Shown: positions 9,535-18,361 of the stretch, piece after piece
How the letters are laid out: each line of letters begins with the position of its first letter
How positions within the stretch are numbered: position 1 is the stretch's first letter
DNA from: Fimbriimonas sp.
GTDB lineage: Bacteria > Armatimonadota > Fimbriimonadia > Fimbriimonadales > Fimbriimonadaceae
Assembly (NCBI GenBank): GCA_030447945.1
Contig: JAUJNV010000026.1
Location: 1 to 39,728 of the forward strand
DNA: 39,728 nt
Direction: 5' to 3'
Translations under genes and position numbers: made by a program
The notes under the pieces: model-generated
Seen by the model: only the letters and a program-made list of their open reading frames with translations
What the model was told of the DNA's origin: nothing
The model's database searches: none

Positions 9535-10559
9535 AGACCCCGGAAGGCCTCCCCTCCCCCTACTTCCTTAAGGTGGGCGACGATTGGGGACCGGCGATAG
9601 CGCTCCTGAAGTCCCTCCCGCCTTGCTGGCTGCGGTTCGACCCCTTCTGGGAGATCACCTTCGAGCCGGAGCGGCTGAACGACACGAAGCGGCTCGACCG
9701 GATCATCGCCGAGGTTGGACGGATGAGGCATGGATTGGTGATGCGGTCTGTCCCTTGCCCCCATCCCAACGCCGATGGGTGGCAGCGCGTCCAAGGCGGC
9801 AAGTGGCCGGACTGGATGCGCCCCCTGGCGGCTCTGGCCTCCATCCGGAAGACGACCCAATGCTCGTCGACCACACCGTCCGCGGCTGGAAGGCCCAAGG
9901 GCGAAGCATAGCCGACCTCCGCTTCGCCTGGTGGAACGAGCCGGCCAAGGGGCACGCGTCGGGGCCACGGGTAGGCAACTTGGCCACGGGCGACTGGGGC
10001 GAGGAGTTCCACCGCGCGAGCAGCGCGATCCTCGTGGACGGCGGCGGGGTGAACTTCCGCGGCTGCAGTTGTGCGGCCCCACCCTCTCCTTGGCGAGAAG
10101 GGGCACGAAGAGCGAGAGAGCTGGCGTCCGTCACCGGCGGGAAGAACGGCGGCTGGTGGGAAAGGATCGACCGCCGCGCGTTCAATTCGGGCATCTACTT
10201 CCCCAGGGGCCTCCCGCTGAGCAAAGGCGTCGGGCGGTACAAAACGGGAGACGCAGCGGCGGTGGACATCATGCGCGCCCTGAAGGTCCCCGCGCCCCGG
10301 GACCGAGTGGACATCCACGAGTGGTACGCAACGCCCGGCTCGCTGGACGGCCGGACAAGCCGTACAACGAGAAGGACCGGGGCGAGGCCATCGCCTCCTA
10401 GGCTACGCGCTGGACAAGGTCGAGGGTCTGGACCTCAAGCTGTTCTTCTCCCTGATCAACTACACGGGCGACCCGCAGCGCGTCTCGCCGTACGAGCTGT
10501 ACGGCGTGGCCAACAGTCCCGCCCTCGAAGGCCTCCGACGATGGCTTGCCCGGGGCTAA
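9531..10559 (+). pseudogene. Clan-A glycoside-hydrolase-like protein in polysaccharide operon, frameshifted
   Basis: Reconstructs to about 343 residues. The N-terminus (9531-9740) reads MKTPEGLPSPYFLKVGDDWG, LRFDPFWEITFEPERLNDTK and RLDRIIAEV, the first (beta/alpha) units of a TIM-barrel glycosidase. The middle (9850-10330, another frame) reads IADLRFAWWNEPAKG, where N-E-P is the clan-A acid/base signature, then GKNGGWWERIDRRAFNSGIY, DIMRALKVPAPRDRVDIHEWY (a possible nucleophile Glu) and, after a third frame, LKLFFSLINYTGDPQRV and LYGVANSPALEGLRRWLARG to the TAA at 10557. It might trim or release polysaccharide, as GH39 PslG does in the Psl system; no signal peptide is visible, so the location is unclear. 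The family could be GH39-, GH5- or xylosidase-like. It is coupled by ATGA to the upstream glycosyltransferase. Confidence 0.65.
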
Positions 10560-10575
10560 GCGGTTGCTTTGCGGC

Positions 10576-10636
10576 GGCTTTGCGTGGCCGAAGGCCTTTC
10601 CCGCCACGCCGGGCCACGCCAGGCCACCGCAAAGCC
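10576..10636. repeat. Inverted repeat between convergent genes
   Basis: GGCTTTGCGTGGCC (10576-10589) pairs with GGCCACCGCAAAGCC (10622-10636), one extra base aside. Inside it a second pair, GCGTGGC and GCCACGC, gives an alternative stem. It lies 16 nt after the stop of the glycoside-hydrolase-like gene and exactly where recognisable acyltransferase sequence on the other strand ends. There is no clear T-run on either side. It may be a bidirectional terminator or a small repeat element. Confidence 0.6.
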
Positions 10637-10639
10637 ACC

Positions 10640-11149
10640 GAGTCGCCAGCAGCGGAGATAGGAGGTAGAACCCGGCCTCCGCGCCGATGCTCCACGTCGG
10701 GTGGTTCCACACCATCGACGTCGCGGGGACGAGTTCTGCACGAGGAACAGGTGCGCGAGGACCGTCTGCGGGAGTGCTCCCGCGCCCAGACCTCGTGTAC
10801 GTCGGACGGGCGCTCCAGAAAGAACCGCGGGAGTAGCAGCAGCGACAGCGCGTACACCGGATAGATTCGCGCGGACCGGGCGACCCAGAACTGGCGGGGT
10901 TTGATCCTCCCTTCCTGCAGACGGTCGAGGTAGTTGTAGGCGAGGATGAAGCCCGAAAGGATAAAGAAGAGGTTCACGCCTACGTCGCCGTGATAGATGA
11001 AATGGGCGAGCGGGCCCCGGAAGATGGTCCGCGAGGCCCTCCGGATAGTGTCGCAGCACGACGACGAGGGCGGCGAAGAACCGCAAGGAGGTCAGCGACA
11101 GGAGGTGCTCCGGAAGAGAAGGGGTCCTGGCAGCGGGAGCCGTGCCCAC
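10640..11149 (-). pseudogene. Acyltransferase-3 family protein, N-terminal half only, frameshifted
   Basis: Integral-membrane O-acyltransferase of the OafA/YrhL type, which would acetylate or acylate polysaccharide sugars. From ATG 11149: LLSLTSLRFFAALVVVLRHY is the family's first membrane helix with the conserved R-x10-H. After a frame change, NLFFILSGFILAYNYLDRLQ and FWVARSARIYPVYALSLLLL (10977-10840) give the FFxLSGF and R-x6-P-x-Y hallmarks. After another, TWSIGAEAGFYLLSPLLATR (about 10700-10645) gives the WSL-E-FY motif. The family usually has about 350-400 residues and ten helices; only about 170 are present. Beyond 10640 the frame enters the inverted repeat at 10576-10636 and then antisense of the neighbouring gene, with no acyltransferase sequence. 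The 3' half is missing, so this is a real remnant or a collapsed assembly region. Confidence 0.75.
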
Positions 11150-11259
11150 GCTCTGCGCAGCTGTGTCATTCTCTTCCTTCGCCGATACGTCAGACTCAAT
11201 GGTGATTATGGCGGTCCCGACGGCATTCCTCGGCTGGCGAGAGGCGGTCGCGAAGGCGC

Positions 11260-12491
11260 GTGAACGTCCTCATCGTCAGCGACCACGGCCGCGTCGTGGG
11301 CGGCGCGGAAAAGGTCGCCCTGAGCACGGCGGCAGCCCTCCACGACGCGGGAGCGAACGTGGCCCTATTCGCGGGAGACGACGGGCTCGATCCGCTCATC
11401 GAGGCCCGCCCTAACATTAGCACGCGATCTCTGGGGCTCCCGAACTACTGGAACCGCTTCTTCGGAGTCCCCAAGTCTCGCAAGCTCGGCCTCCTCCTCG
11501 GCGACCCGGTTCGGGCGTGCGCTCGCGGAGTTCCTCAGGGGCTTCTCACCGGTAGACACCGTCGTCCACGTCCACAGCTACCGCTCGAAGCTGGGTGCGG
11601 GCGCGCGTCCGTGCCCCTCTCGATGGGCTTCCCGACCGTGCTCACGCTGCACGACTACGGCTACGTGCCCTATCTCGACCTTTTACATCTATCCCGAAGG
11701 ACGCATCTGCACTCTGCGGGGCCTCTCCCGAGACTGCCGGAAGTGCCAGTGCATTGCTCCGGGTGCGGACAAGCTGAAGGCTCTGCACGTCGCCCGCCTC
11801 GCGGGGCAGCGCTACACTCTACCGAGTGCCGCAGCGCCTGCGCCACTTCATCGCCGTTTCTCAGTTCAGCCTGGACGTCCTCCAGGCCTACCTGCCGCCG
11901 AGGGCGGAAGCGCTGGTCCTACCCAATCCGGTCGACACCGAAGATCTCGGCCCCTCGGAAGTGTCCAACCATCGCCGGATGCTCTTCGTCGGCCGGCTTA
12001 CCCGGGAAAAAGACCCCGTTACCGTCGCCTTGGCGGCGCGCGAGGCGGGCCTGCCGGTCGCCTTCGCCGGTGACGGCCCCATGGCAGCCGACGTCCGGGA
12101 GGCGAACCCGGAAGCGGAGACCCTCGGCTGGGTGGAGCCGGAAGACGTTCGCCCGCTCTACCGCCGGGCGCGGGCGTTTGTGATGGCCTCCACCTGGTAC
12201 GAGACGGCGGGGTTGGTCGTCCTGGAGGCGCTGAGCCAGGGGCTGCCCGTCGTCGTCTCCGACAAGTGCGCCTCGCGGGAGTACGTCGAGGACGGCGTCA
12301 CAGGGCTCTGGTTCGAAGGCGGCAACGTGAGCGACCTTGCCGCAAAGATGCGACGGCTCGACGACCCCCAGCGCGCGGCGCAGATGGGGAGGACCGCCTA
12401 CGAACGGTTTTGGGGCGATCCGCCCACCATGGACGCTCACCTGCGTCAGCTGACGGGCCTCTACGAGCGGATGCTGAGGGAGGGCCGGTGA
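11260..12491 (+). pseudogene. GT4-type glycosyltransferase (GGAEKVA family), frameshifted
   Basis: Paralogue of the gene at 846, about 410 residues. It starts at GTG 11260 with NVLIVSDHGRVVGGAEKVAL, clean to about 11500. Frame changes near 11500-11560, 11600, 11690 and 11800 break the middle, which still shows VLTLHDYGYVPY and a cysteine-rich stretch. From 11826 onward the frame is clean: RHFIAVSQFSLDVLQAYLPP, LFVGRLTREKDPVTVALAAR, FAGDGPMAADVREANPEAE, STWYETAGLVVLEALSQGLP (E-x7-E) and GDPPTMDAHLRQLTGLYERM. Only the middle third is damaged. The stop (TGA) overlaps the GTG of the next glycosyltransferase (GTGA), so the two form a coupled pair. Upstream, 110 nt separate it from the divergent acyltransferase. 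Confidence 0.85.
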
Positions 12492-13606
12492 GGATCGGGC
12501 TTCAAGCTTTCGCGCTGCAGACGGCGGACGACTTTCGCAAGGCGGGCGTGGCGCGCTACACGGTGCGCATGGTTCGCGCATTCCTGGAGACCGCGCCGCA
12601 GCACGAGTACGTGATCTTCGTGAGGCCGACGCTCGAAGCGCCGGCGGAGTGGACACGGTTTCCGAACGTGAAGGTCGTCCGGACCTGGCCAAAGACGCGG
12701 TCGTGGAACCTCGTCGGGCGCGAGCTGGAGCCCGTTCGCCACCGCCTCGACGCCTACCTCGCCTTCACCGGCACCCTGCCCCGCCTGTCGACTTGCCTCC
12801 GCGCGGGAACGGTCCACGACATCTTCTTCCTCACGCACCCCGACCTCTACACCGAAGAGGACCGCCGCATCCATACGGGGCAGGGCGTGTCGCTGATTCG
12901 CCGCGCGGACCTGCTGTTCGCGGTCAGCGAGTTCACTAAGGCGGAGGTCGTCCGGGTCCTGGGGGTTCCGCCCGCGAGGATCGTCGTCGCGCCGAACGGA
13001 CCCGGCAACGACATCGCGCCTCTGGACGCCGCAACGGCGCCCGACCCGGGCCTCCCGTTCCGCCGGTACATCCTCACCCTCAGCACCGTCGAGCCGCGCA
13101 AGAACCTCCCGCGCTTGATCGAGGCGTTCGGACGGCTGGCGTTCGACCCCGCTTTAGCGGACGTGGGACTGGTGGTGGGGGGTGGCAAGGGCTGGAAGGC
13201 GGAGGCGGTGTACGAGACGGTGGCGAGGCTGGGGCTGGAAAGCCGCGTGGCATTCCTCGGGTATGTGCCGGATGCCGATCTACCCTCGCTCTTCGCCCAC
13301 TGCGAGCTATTCGCGCTGGCCTCGACCGCCGAGGGGTTTGGAATTCCGGTGTTGGAGGCGATGCTCGCCGGCGCCCCCGTGGTGTGCAGCAACGGCGGCG
13401 CGCTGCCGGAGGTCGCGGGCGACGCGGCCCGTTACTTCGACCCTCTCAGCGTCGACTCCACCACCGCGGCGCTCAGAGACGCTCTCGAGGACCCGCGCCC
13501 ACGCGACTTCTGGACCGTGCCGGCACTTCGACGGGCGCAAGGCTTCACCTGGGAACGGAGCGTCGGCATCATGCTGGAGGCTCTCCAATCGCGCCGCCGC
13601 AAATAG
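12488..13606 (+). CDS. GT4-type glycosyltransferase (mannosyltransferase-like)
   Basis: Intact, 372 residues, starting at GTG 12488 inside a GTGA overlap. Predicted retaining sugar transferase acting on the lipid-linked repeat at the inner membrane surface. The N-terminal domain has RIGLQAFALQTADDFRKAGV, GTVHDIFFLTHPDLYTEEDR and LLFAVSEFTKAEVVRVLGVP. The C-terminal domain has RYILTLSTVEPRKNLPRLIE, VVGGGKGWK, RVAFLGYVPDADLPSLF, and TAEGFGIPVLEAMLAGAP carrying E-x7-E, then GGALPEVAGDAARYFDP. This architecture is that of WbpY/MtfB-like mannosyltransferases, so GDP-mannose is a plausible donor; the substrate is inferred only. It is the intact counterpart of the broken gene at 2060-3205. It ends 7 nt from the convergent Wzy-like gene. 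Confidence 0.9.
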   Translation: MRIGLQAFALQTADDFRKAGVARYTVRMVRAFLETAPQHEYVIFVRPTLEAPAEWTRFPNVKVVRTWPKTRSWNLVGRELEPVRHRLDAYLAFTGTLPRLSTCLRAGTVHDIFFLTHPDLYTEEDRRIHTGQGVSLIRRADLLFAVSEFTKAEVVRVLGVPPARIVVAPNGPGNDIAPLDAATAPDPGLPFRRYILTLSTVEPRKNLPRLIEAFGRLAFDPALADVGLVVGGGKGWKAEAVYETVARLGLESRVAFLGYVPDADLPSLFAHCELFALASTAEGFGIPVLEAMLAGAPVVCSNGGALPEVAGDAARYFDPLSVDSTTAALRDALEDPRPRDFWTVPALRRAQGFTWERSVGIMLEALQSRRRK

Positions 13607-13613
13607 AACCGCG

Positions 13614-15005
13614 CTAATTTCCCGGCCGTTGCCGCGTGCGCATGCGGGAGACGAGCTGCATGTGGAACGGCAAGTCGGGCACGGCGCGAGCTTCCTCTTC
13701 CCACGTTCGGGAGATGAGGGCGAAGAGCAGCGCCATCTGGACGCCCGGCTGTACGTACACGAGGAAGTTCGTGAAGTACAGCACCACGACGTAACTGACG
13801 TACACCAAAAAGAGGGCGGTCAGCATCTGCTGCCGCTCGGGCGGCTCGTACGGGTCCGCGAGCACCCGGCCCAGAAAGAAGAGAATCACCAGCAGCGCAA
13901 CGCCGAAGATGACCATGCCGATGATGCCAAAGCACGCGAGGACGAGCCGGTAGGAGCTGTCCATCACGTAGTTGGACCACTTATCGAATCCCACCGCGAA
14001 GTCCGGCGATGTGATCATGAGGTTCGAGTCCGCGCCGATGCCCGTCCAGGGCCGGAGTTCCCAGATCGGCGCCAATTGGCTCCACGACTTCTCACGACGC
14101 ACGTCGAGGGATCGGTCTCCCTGGATCTGCGTGCTCATGGCATACGAGAACTTCTGCGGGAAAGCCACGACCGGGACGGCGAAGGCGAGCACCGCGATCG
14201 CAACGTACACCCACGCTATCTGCTCCCTTCGCCGCAGCGAGAACCAGAAGGCGGCGCCCCACAGGAGGCCGAGGCCAAGGTAGAAGGTGGGGTACTGGGC
14301 GGCCACCACCACGCCAGAGAAGAAGAGGAAGCCGACGAACTCCAGAGGCGTCAGAGGGCGCGTGCGCAGGCGCCCCACCAGTAGCGACAGGCCGATGATT
14401 CCCTGGAAGCTCAGGAAGCTGGGGAAGTTGGTGAGGCCGCTGGGGCGAAAGCCGCGGGCTCCCTCTCCGCCGCTGCCTTGGATAAAGCCCAGCGTCGGCA
14501 TCACGCCCAAGAATTGCGCCAATCCGACTAGACCTGAGGGCACGGCAAAGAGCGCCCACGACCACATGATCACGCGCCGCGCGCCCGGGTGCGCGTACAC
14601 GAACATCGAGGTCGCAACGTAGAGCGACAAGAAATATAAGAGCCAGATGTGCGCGTAGGCGTTGCCCTGCACCAGCCGCCCGGTCTCGGCATGCATCAGG
14701 ATTGTGGCCGCCACCGCCCACACCTGGAAGAGGCACACCAGTCCAAAACTGGCCGACAGGCGCAGCGGGAGCCGGAACACGGCCACCGCAAAAAGGATGA
14801 AGAGGATGTTACTCGCGAGCGACGTGTACCGGAGGTAGGAGACCGTGCCCCACCCAGGGGGGTAGATCGCGAGCAGCGATCCCATGAGGGTGTTGAGGCT
14901 GCCCCACATGACGAACAGCCGCCGCAGGCTCCCCAGGCGCTGGGCCGGGTCCCACGCGCGTAGCGTGCCCCGCCGAAAGCCCGAACCCGCCGCGACCGCC
15001 CCCAT
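13614..15005 (-). CDS. O-antigen polymerase/ligase-like membrane protein (Wzy-like)
   Basis: Intact, 463 residues, almost entirely hydrophobic with about 10-12 predicted membrane spans, for example SNILFILFAVAVFRLPL, AYAHIWLLYFLSLYVATSMF, VIMWSWALFAVPSGLVGLAQ, YVAIAVLAFAVPVVAF and IIGMVIFGVALLVILFFLGR. A long polar loop in the C-terminal half (about residues 290-335) contains RPWTGIGADSNLMI, like the periplasmic loop of the Wzy/WaaL/O-antigen ligase superfamily. The likely role is polymerising or ligating undecaprenyl-linked repeat units at the outer face of the inner membrane. ATG 15005 has a good ribosome site (AGGAAGAGG) and lies 9 nt after the Wzc-like gene, so the two are probably co-expressed. 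Superfamily sequence identity is always low, so the exact subfamily is open. Confidence 0.82.
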   Translation of the reverse strand: MGAVAAGSGFRRGTLRAWDPAQRLGSLRRLFVMWGSLNTLMGSLLAIYPPGWGTVSYLRYTSLASNILFILFAVAVFRLPLRLSASFGLVCLFQVWAVAATILMHAETGRLVQGNAYAHIWLLYFLSLYVATSMFVYAHPGARRVIMWSWALFAVPSGLVGLAQFLGVMPTLGFIQGSGGEGARGFRPSGLTNFPSFLSFQGIIGLSLLVGRLRTRPLTPLEFVGFLFFSGVVVAAQYPTFYLGLGLLWGAAFWFSLRRREQIAWVYVAIAVLAFAVPVVAFPQKFSYAMSTQIQGDRSLDVRREKSWSQLAPIWELRPWTGIGADSNLMITSPDFAVGFDKWSNYVMDSSYRLVLACFGIIGMVIFGVALLVILFFLGRVLADPYEPPERQQMLTALFLVYVSYVVVLYFTNFLVYVQPGVQMALLFALISRTWEEEARAVPDLPFHMQLVSRMRTRQRPGN

Positions 15006-15014
15006 GCCTCTTCC

Positions 15015-17105
15015 TTAGGTCCGGACCGCCAGATCCCGCGTCTTCGGGGAGAAAGGCTCCTCGGTCGGGGAGGCGTGGGTGAGCACGATGCTCACGTCCT
15101 TGGCGCCCGCCTTGCCGAGGATCTCCTGAGCCACGGGAATCGTGCGGAAGCTCGTGTACTTCGCCGAGACCACCAGGCAGGTCTCGTCCATGTAGCTCGC
15201 CACTCGCGGGGCGTCGGCGTACTCCGTGCACGGCGGGAGATCGAGCACGACCACATCGGCCTTCGACCTCATGTCTTCCACGAACGCGCTGAGATGCGTC
15301 GTCACGTACTCTGAAAGGCTCGCGGCGTTCTTCGTCCCGGCGGGCATCACCGAAAGGTTTTCGTGAGCCGTTCCGGTAGCGGGGTCCGACTCGGCCGAAG
15401 GGAGCATGTCGGCGCTCAGGATGTCCGAGACGCCCGGCTTGCCCTCCAACCCGAAGAGGCGCGTCGTCTCCTGATTCTGAGGTCGCAGTCCACCGAGAGT
15501 CCGCACGCCTGTCTGGGCGAGCGCCACCGCGAACTCGGCGGCGGCGGCGGATGCTCCCACCGACTCCCGGCGCCCGTAAACATGATCGTCCGTTCGCCTG
15601 GCGTGCTAACAGGGAAGAACGCCATAAACCGAAAGCTTTCGACAGGTTTATAGCCGCCCCTCCTCAGGCCCGCCAGCCTCCGCCGCATCAGACCGCCGGG
15701 CAGATCGGCACCGCGGCCGCGATGGGAGGCTCAGAGCTCGGCGAGCTGCCAGGACGTGTGGACCGGCTGGCGGAACGACTCGACGGCGAAGGAATGAGAG
15801 CAGCCCGAGAGCCGCGCCGGCGATAGCGGCGAAACCCGCCCACTTCTCCGGGTCCGGCGATACCGGGTCGCCGATATTAGCGGGGTTCGCGTACCCGATG
15901 ACCGTGCCCATGTTGGCGGTGCCCGTGTCGAGCTGCGCGTGTCTCGGCGAGCGTCTTCAACTCGGTGTAGCGCGTGCCGCGGATCTCCTGCTCGCGGTTC
16001 AGCCGAGCGAGCTCCTTTTCGTTGAGGGGGATCTTCGCGATCTCCGCCTTACGCTCGGCGAGGCTCGTCTGGAGGCTGGCGATCTGACCGGCAAGCTCCA
16101 CCTCCTGGGACTGCGAAATGCTCAATCGGTTCTGCATCTCACGCCGCACCGGGTCGGAGGCGATGGTCGCGCTACCGGGCCTTAACTGTGACGGCTTGTA
16201 GGCCTCCAGCCGCTTCTTGGTGGCTTGAACGGCCTCTTTTGCGCGTTGGACGTCCGAGCGTCGTCCAGGTAAGTCTGGAGAAGGGCAATCACCTGCGCCT
16301 CCTGACGCGCGCTAGATCATGCTCCAGGGCTAGCACCGTCAGGTGTACGGAAGTCGACGTGACCGTTTCGGGTTTCGCCGGTGCGGCCGCGAGCTGCCTC
16401 CTGATCTCGGCGCTCTCTGCCTTTGCCGCCTGGAGCTGCCCCCGCAGGGTGGCGATCTGAGCCTGTAAGGCGGACTTCTCGCCTGCGAGATTCTGGTTGA
16501 CCGTCGAGAGTTCAGAGATATTGTGCGCCGTCTTGTACCCTGGAACCGGTTCTCCGCCCGCCGCAGCTCGGCCTCGGCGGCGGCGGTCTGGTTGTCCAGC
16601 GACCGCACGACTTCCTTCAGCACACCCTTCCCCTGCTGGTCGCGAACCCTGTTGTACTCGTGCGCGACGGCGTTCGCCAGATCGGCCGCGAGTTGCTTGG
16701 ACTCCGCCCGGGCGCGGATCGCGTCAAGACCTTCGACACTTCGGGCTGGTACTGGTTGCTTCCCGGGGGGACGATGACGTCGTACATCATGTACAGGCGA
16801 TTGATCACGTCTCCGCTCAGCAGATTCCGGTCGCCGGTCTGCTTCGCCACCCGCTCCACTGCCCGCACGAAGAGACCCTCGCTCTTCAGCACACCCGCCT
16901 CGCTGTCGATGCCGATCGCGTTCACGGGCTGGAGCAGCCTCCGAATCGTCTTCGGGAATCGTGTTGTCGCTGCGGGCTGCAGCGCGGATACCTGCACCTC
17001 CGTCCGCGCCTCGTAGATCGACGGCTGGCGCTTCGCGAGGAAGTAGCCGAAGACGAGACCGACGACCATAAAGATCAGGGCACGCCGAAGATGGACCTTG
17101 TACAT
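15015..17105 (-). pseudogene. Wzc-like polysaccharide co-polymerase with BY-kinase-type domain, frameshifted
   Basis: Reconstructs to about 697 residues. ATG 17105 follows AAGGGA. The first membrane helix RRALIFMVVGLVFGYFLAK is followed by YEARTEVQVSALQPA of the Wzz domain and a long Gln/Glu/Leu-rich coiled coil (SQSQEVELAGQIASLQTSLA at about 16100). The Pro-rich stretch ANPANIGDPVSPDPEKW and the second helix GFAAIAGAALGLL come at about 15880-15800. Then KPVESFRFMAFF leads into the cytoplasmic P-loop domain (15600-15015) with Walker A', VDCDLR, and Walker B, DVVVLDLPPC. The Walker A position reads SVGASAAAAEFAVALAQ, with Ala where the catalytic Lys is expected. No C-terminal tyrosine cluster is present. 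It would control chain length and polymerisation with the Wzy-like protein. About six frame changes lie between 16700 and 15500; the last 180 codons are clean. Confidence 0.82.
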
Positions 17106-17206
17106 AAATAGATTTCCCTTACCGGTCGGGCAACGCGATGCCCCGCCCTTCCGTTCCCCGAGACGGCCGTTGAGCACACCCGAAAGGCGGTAGACGCACC
17201 CAAACT

Positions 17207-17215
17207 AGTATATCA
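17207..17215 (-). promoter_or_regulatory. Putative extended -10 promoter for the Wzc-like/Wzy-like pair
   Basis: On the minus strand the sequence reads TGATATACT: the TGn extension plus TATACT. It lies about 100 nt upstream of ATG 17105 and downstream of the heptamer hairpin that follows galE. No good -35 is seen 17 nt upstream, as is common for extended -10 promoters. This would give the Wzc-like gene its own transcript. Confidence 0.4.
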
Positions 17216-17246
17216 GCCTGATCCGTCCCCGTCTGCAGGACAACTC

Positions 17247-17358
17247 GGTTTTAGGTTTTGGGGTTTGGGTTTTGGGTGCAGGTTGAGAAACATCGGCTCT
17301 CCATCCCCCTCCCATTCCAAAATCCAAAACCTAAAATCCTAAAATCTACAATCTACAA
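17247..17358. repeat. Second heptanucleotide-periodic inverted repeat (T/A-type)
   Basis: The left arm (17247-17276) is made of 7-mers such as GGTTTTA, GGTTTTG and GGGTTTG. The right arm (17317-17358) is made of CCAAAAT, CCAAAAC and CTAAAAT, ending in CTACAAT. The arms pair over roughly three heptamers with mismatches, around a loop of about 40 nt. It sits just after the galE stop (17366) and before the promoter of the Wzc-like gene. The unit differs in base composition from the 761-838 element but has the same period and layout. Confidence 0.8.
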
Positions 17359-17365
17359 CTCTCCC

Positions 17366-18359
17366 CTAGACCCCCCTTTGTCTTCCCTCCGTTTCCCAGC
17401 GCCAGGCCGTGCTCACGATCGTGCGCAGGTCGCTATGCCGCGGCGCCCAGCCGAAGACCTCGAGGGCCTTCGGGCGTCCGCATAAAGCTCGGGGGTCTCC
17501 CCGCGGCGCGGAGCCTCCCGCACCGGTACGGGGCGGCCGCCGACCGCCTCCACTTCTTCGATGATCTCTCGCACCGTCTGGCCCCGTCCCGTGCCGAGGT
17601 TGACCGCGGTGCTCACGCCGCCCTGCTCAAGATGCTCCAACGGCGCGCGCGGACGTGGGCGTCCGCGAGGTCAGCGACGTGAATATAGTCGCGGACGGCC
17701 GTGCCGTCGCGCGTCGGGTAGTCCGTGCCAAAAAGCTCGACGACGTCCTTCTTCCCAGCGCGGCGTGCATGACATTCGGAATGAGGTGCGTCTCGGGGTC
17801 GTGCACTTGCCGATCTCTCCGTCCGGGTCGGCGCCGGAGGCGTTGAAATACCGAGGGCGACATGCCGGAACGGGTAGGCCCCGCTGTACCAGCGGAGAAA
17901 CTTCTCCCCATCAGCTTCGTGTCCCCGTAGGGCTGATCGGCACCTGGGGATGGTCCTCCGGGAGCACGGCACCTGCTGCGCACCCCGTAGGTCGCACAGG
18001 AGGAGGAAAAGACGAACCGCTCGATGCCACTGTCGACGGCGGCGTCGAGCAGGGCGAGCATCGCCGTGCGGATTATTGCGGAAGTACTTGCGCGGATCCT
18101 TCACCGACTCGCCCACGTAGGCGTTGGCCGCGAAGTGGACGACGGCCTGAACGTCGTGCTCCCGCAGGGCGCGGTCCACCAGCGCCCGGTCCCCCATATC
18201 TCCCGCAACGAGCGGGCCGAACTTCGCTGCCCAGTCGTGCCCCATGCTCAGATTGTCGAGCGCGACCGGTGTATATCCCTCCTGGGCCAGACGCTTGCAC
18301 GTGTGGCTCCCGATGTATCCCGCCCCGCCCGTCACCAGCACCGCTCCCTTTCCTGCCAT
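17366..18359 (-). pseudogene. galE: UDP-glucose 4-epimerase, frameshifted
   Basis: Interconverts UDP-glucose and UDP-galactose (possibly the N-acetyl forms) with bound NAD+. About 331 residues, the usual GalE length. ATG 18359: MAGKGAVLVTGGAGYIGSHT, with the G-x2-G-x2-G nucleotide motif, then ALDNLSMGHDWAAKFGPLVA and VVHFAANAYVGESVKDPRKY, clean to about 18080. In other frames follow QPYGDTKLMGE (the Y-x3-K pair), ETHLIPNVMHAALG, VELFGTDYPTRDGTAVRDYI, HVADLADAHV, STAVNLGTGRGQTVREIIEE and, after one missing base near 17460, EVFGWAPRHSDLRTIVSTAW to TAG 17366. Four to six frame changes. It starts 2 nt after the upstream glycosyltransferase stop. UDP-galactose made here would feed the locus. Confidence 0.88.
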
Positions 18360-18361
18360 CC

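Noticed and set aside
2060..12491. Programmed ribosomal frameshifting as the cause of the broken frames
   Set aside because: The breaks are many, irregular, in unrelated families including housekeeping glmS and galE, and lack a shared slippery sequence.
15015..17105. Separate Wzz and kinase genes, as in many Gram-positives
   Set aside because: The coding trace is continuous through the second membrane helix into the P-loop domain, with no start or stop pair between them that survives joining the frames, so one fused Wzc-like gene is the better reading.
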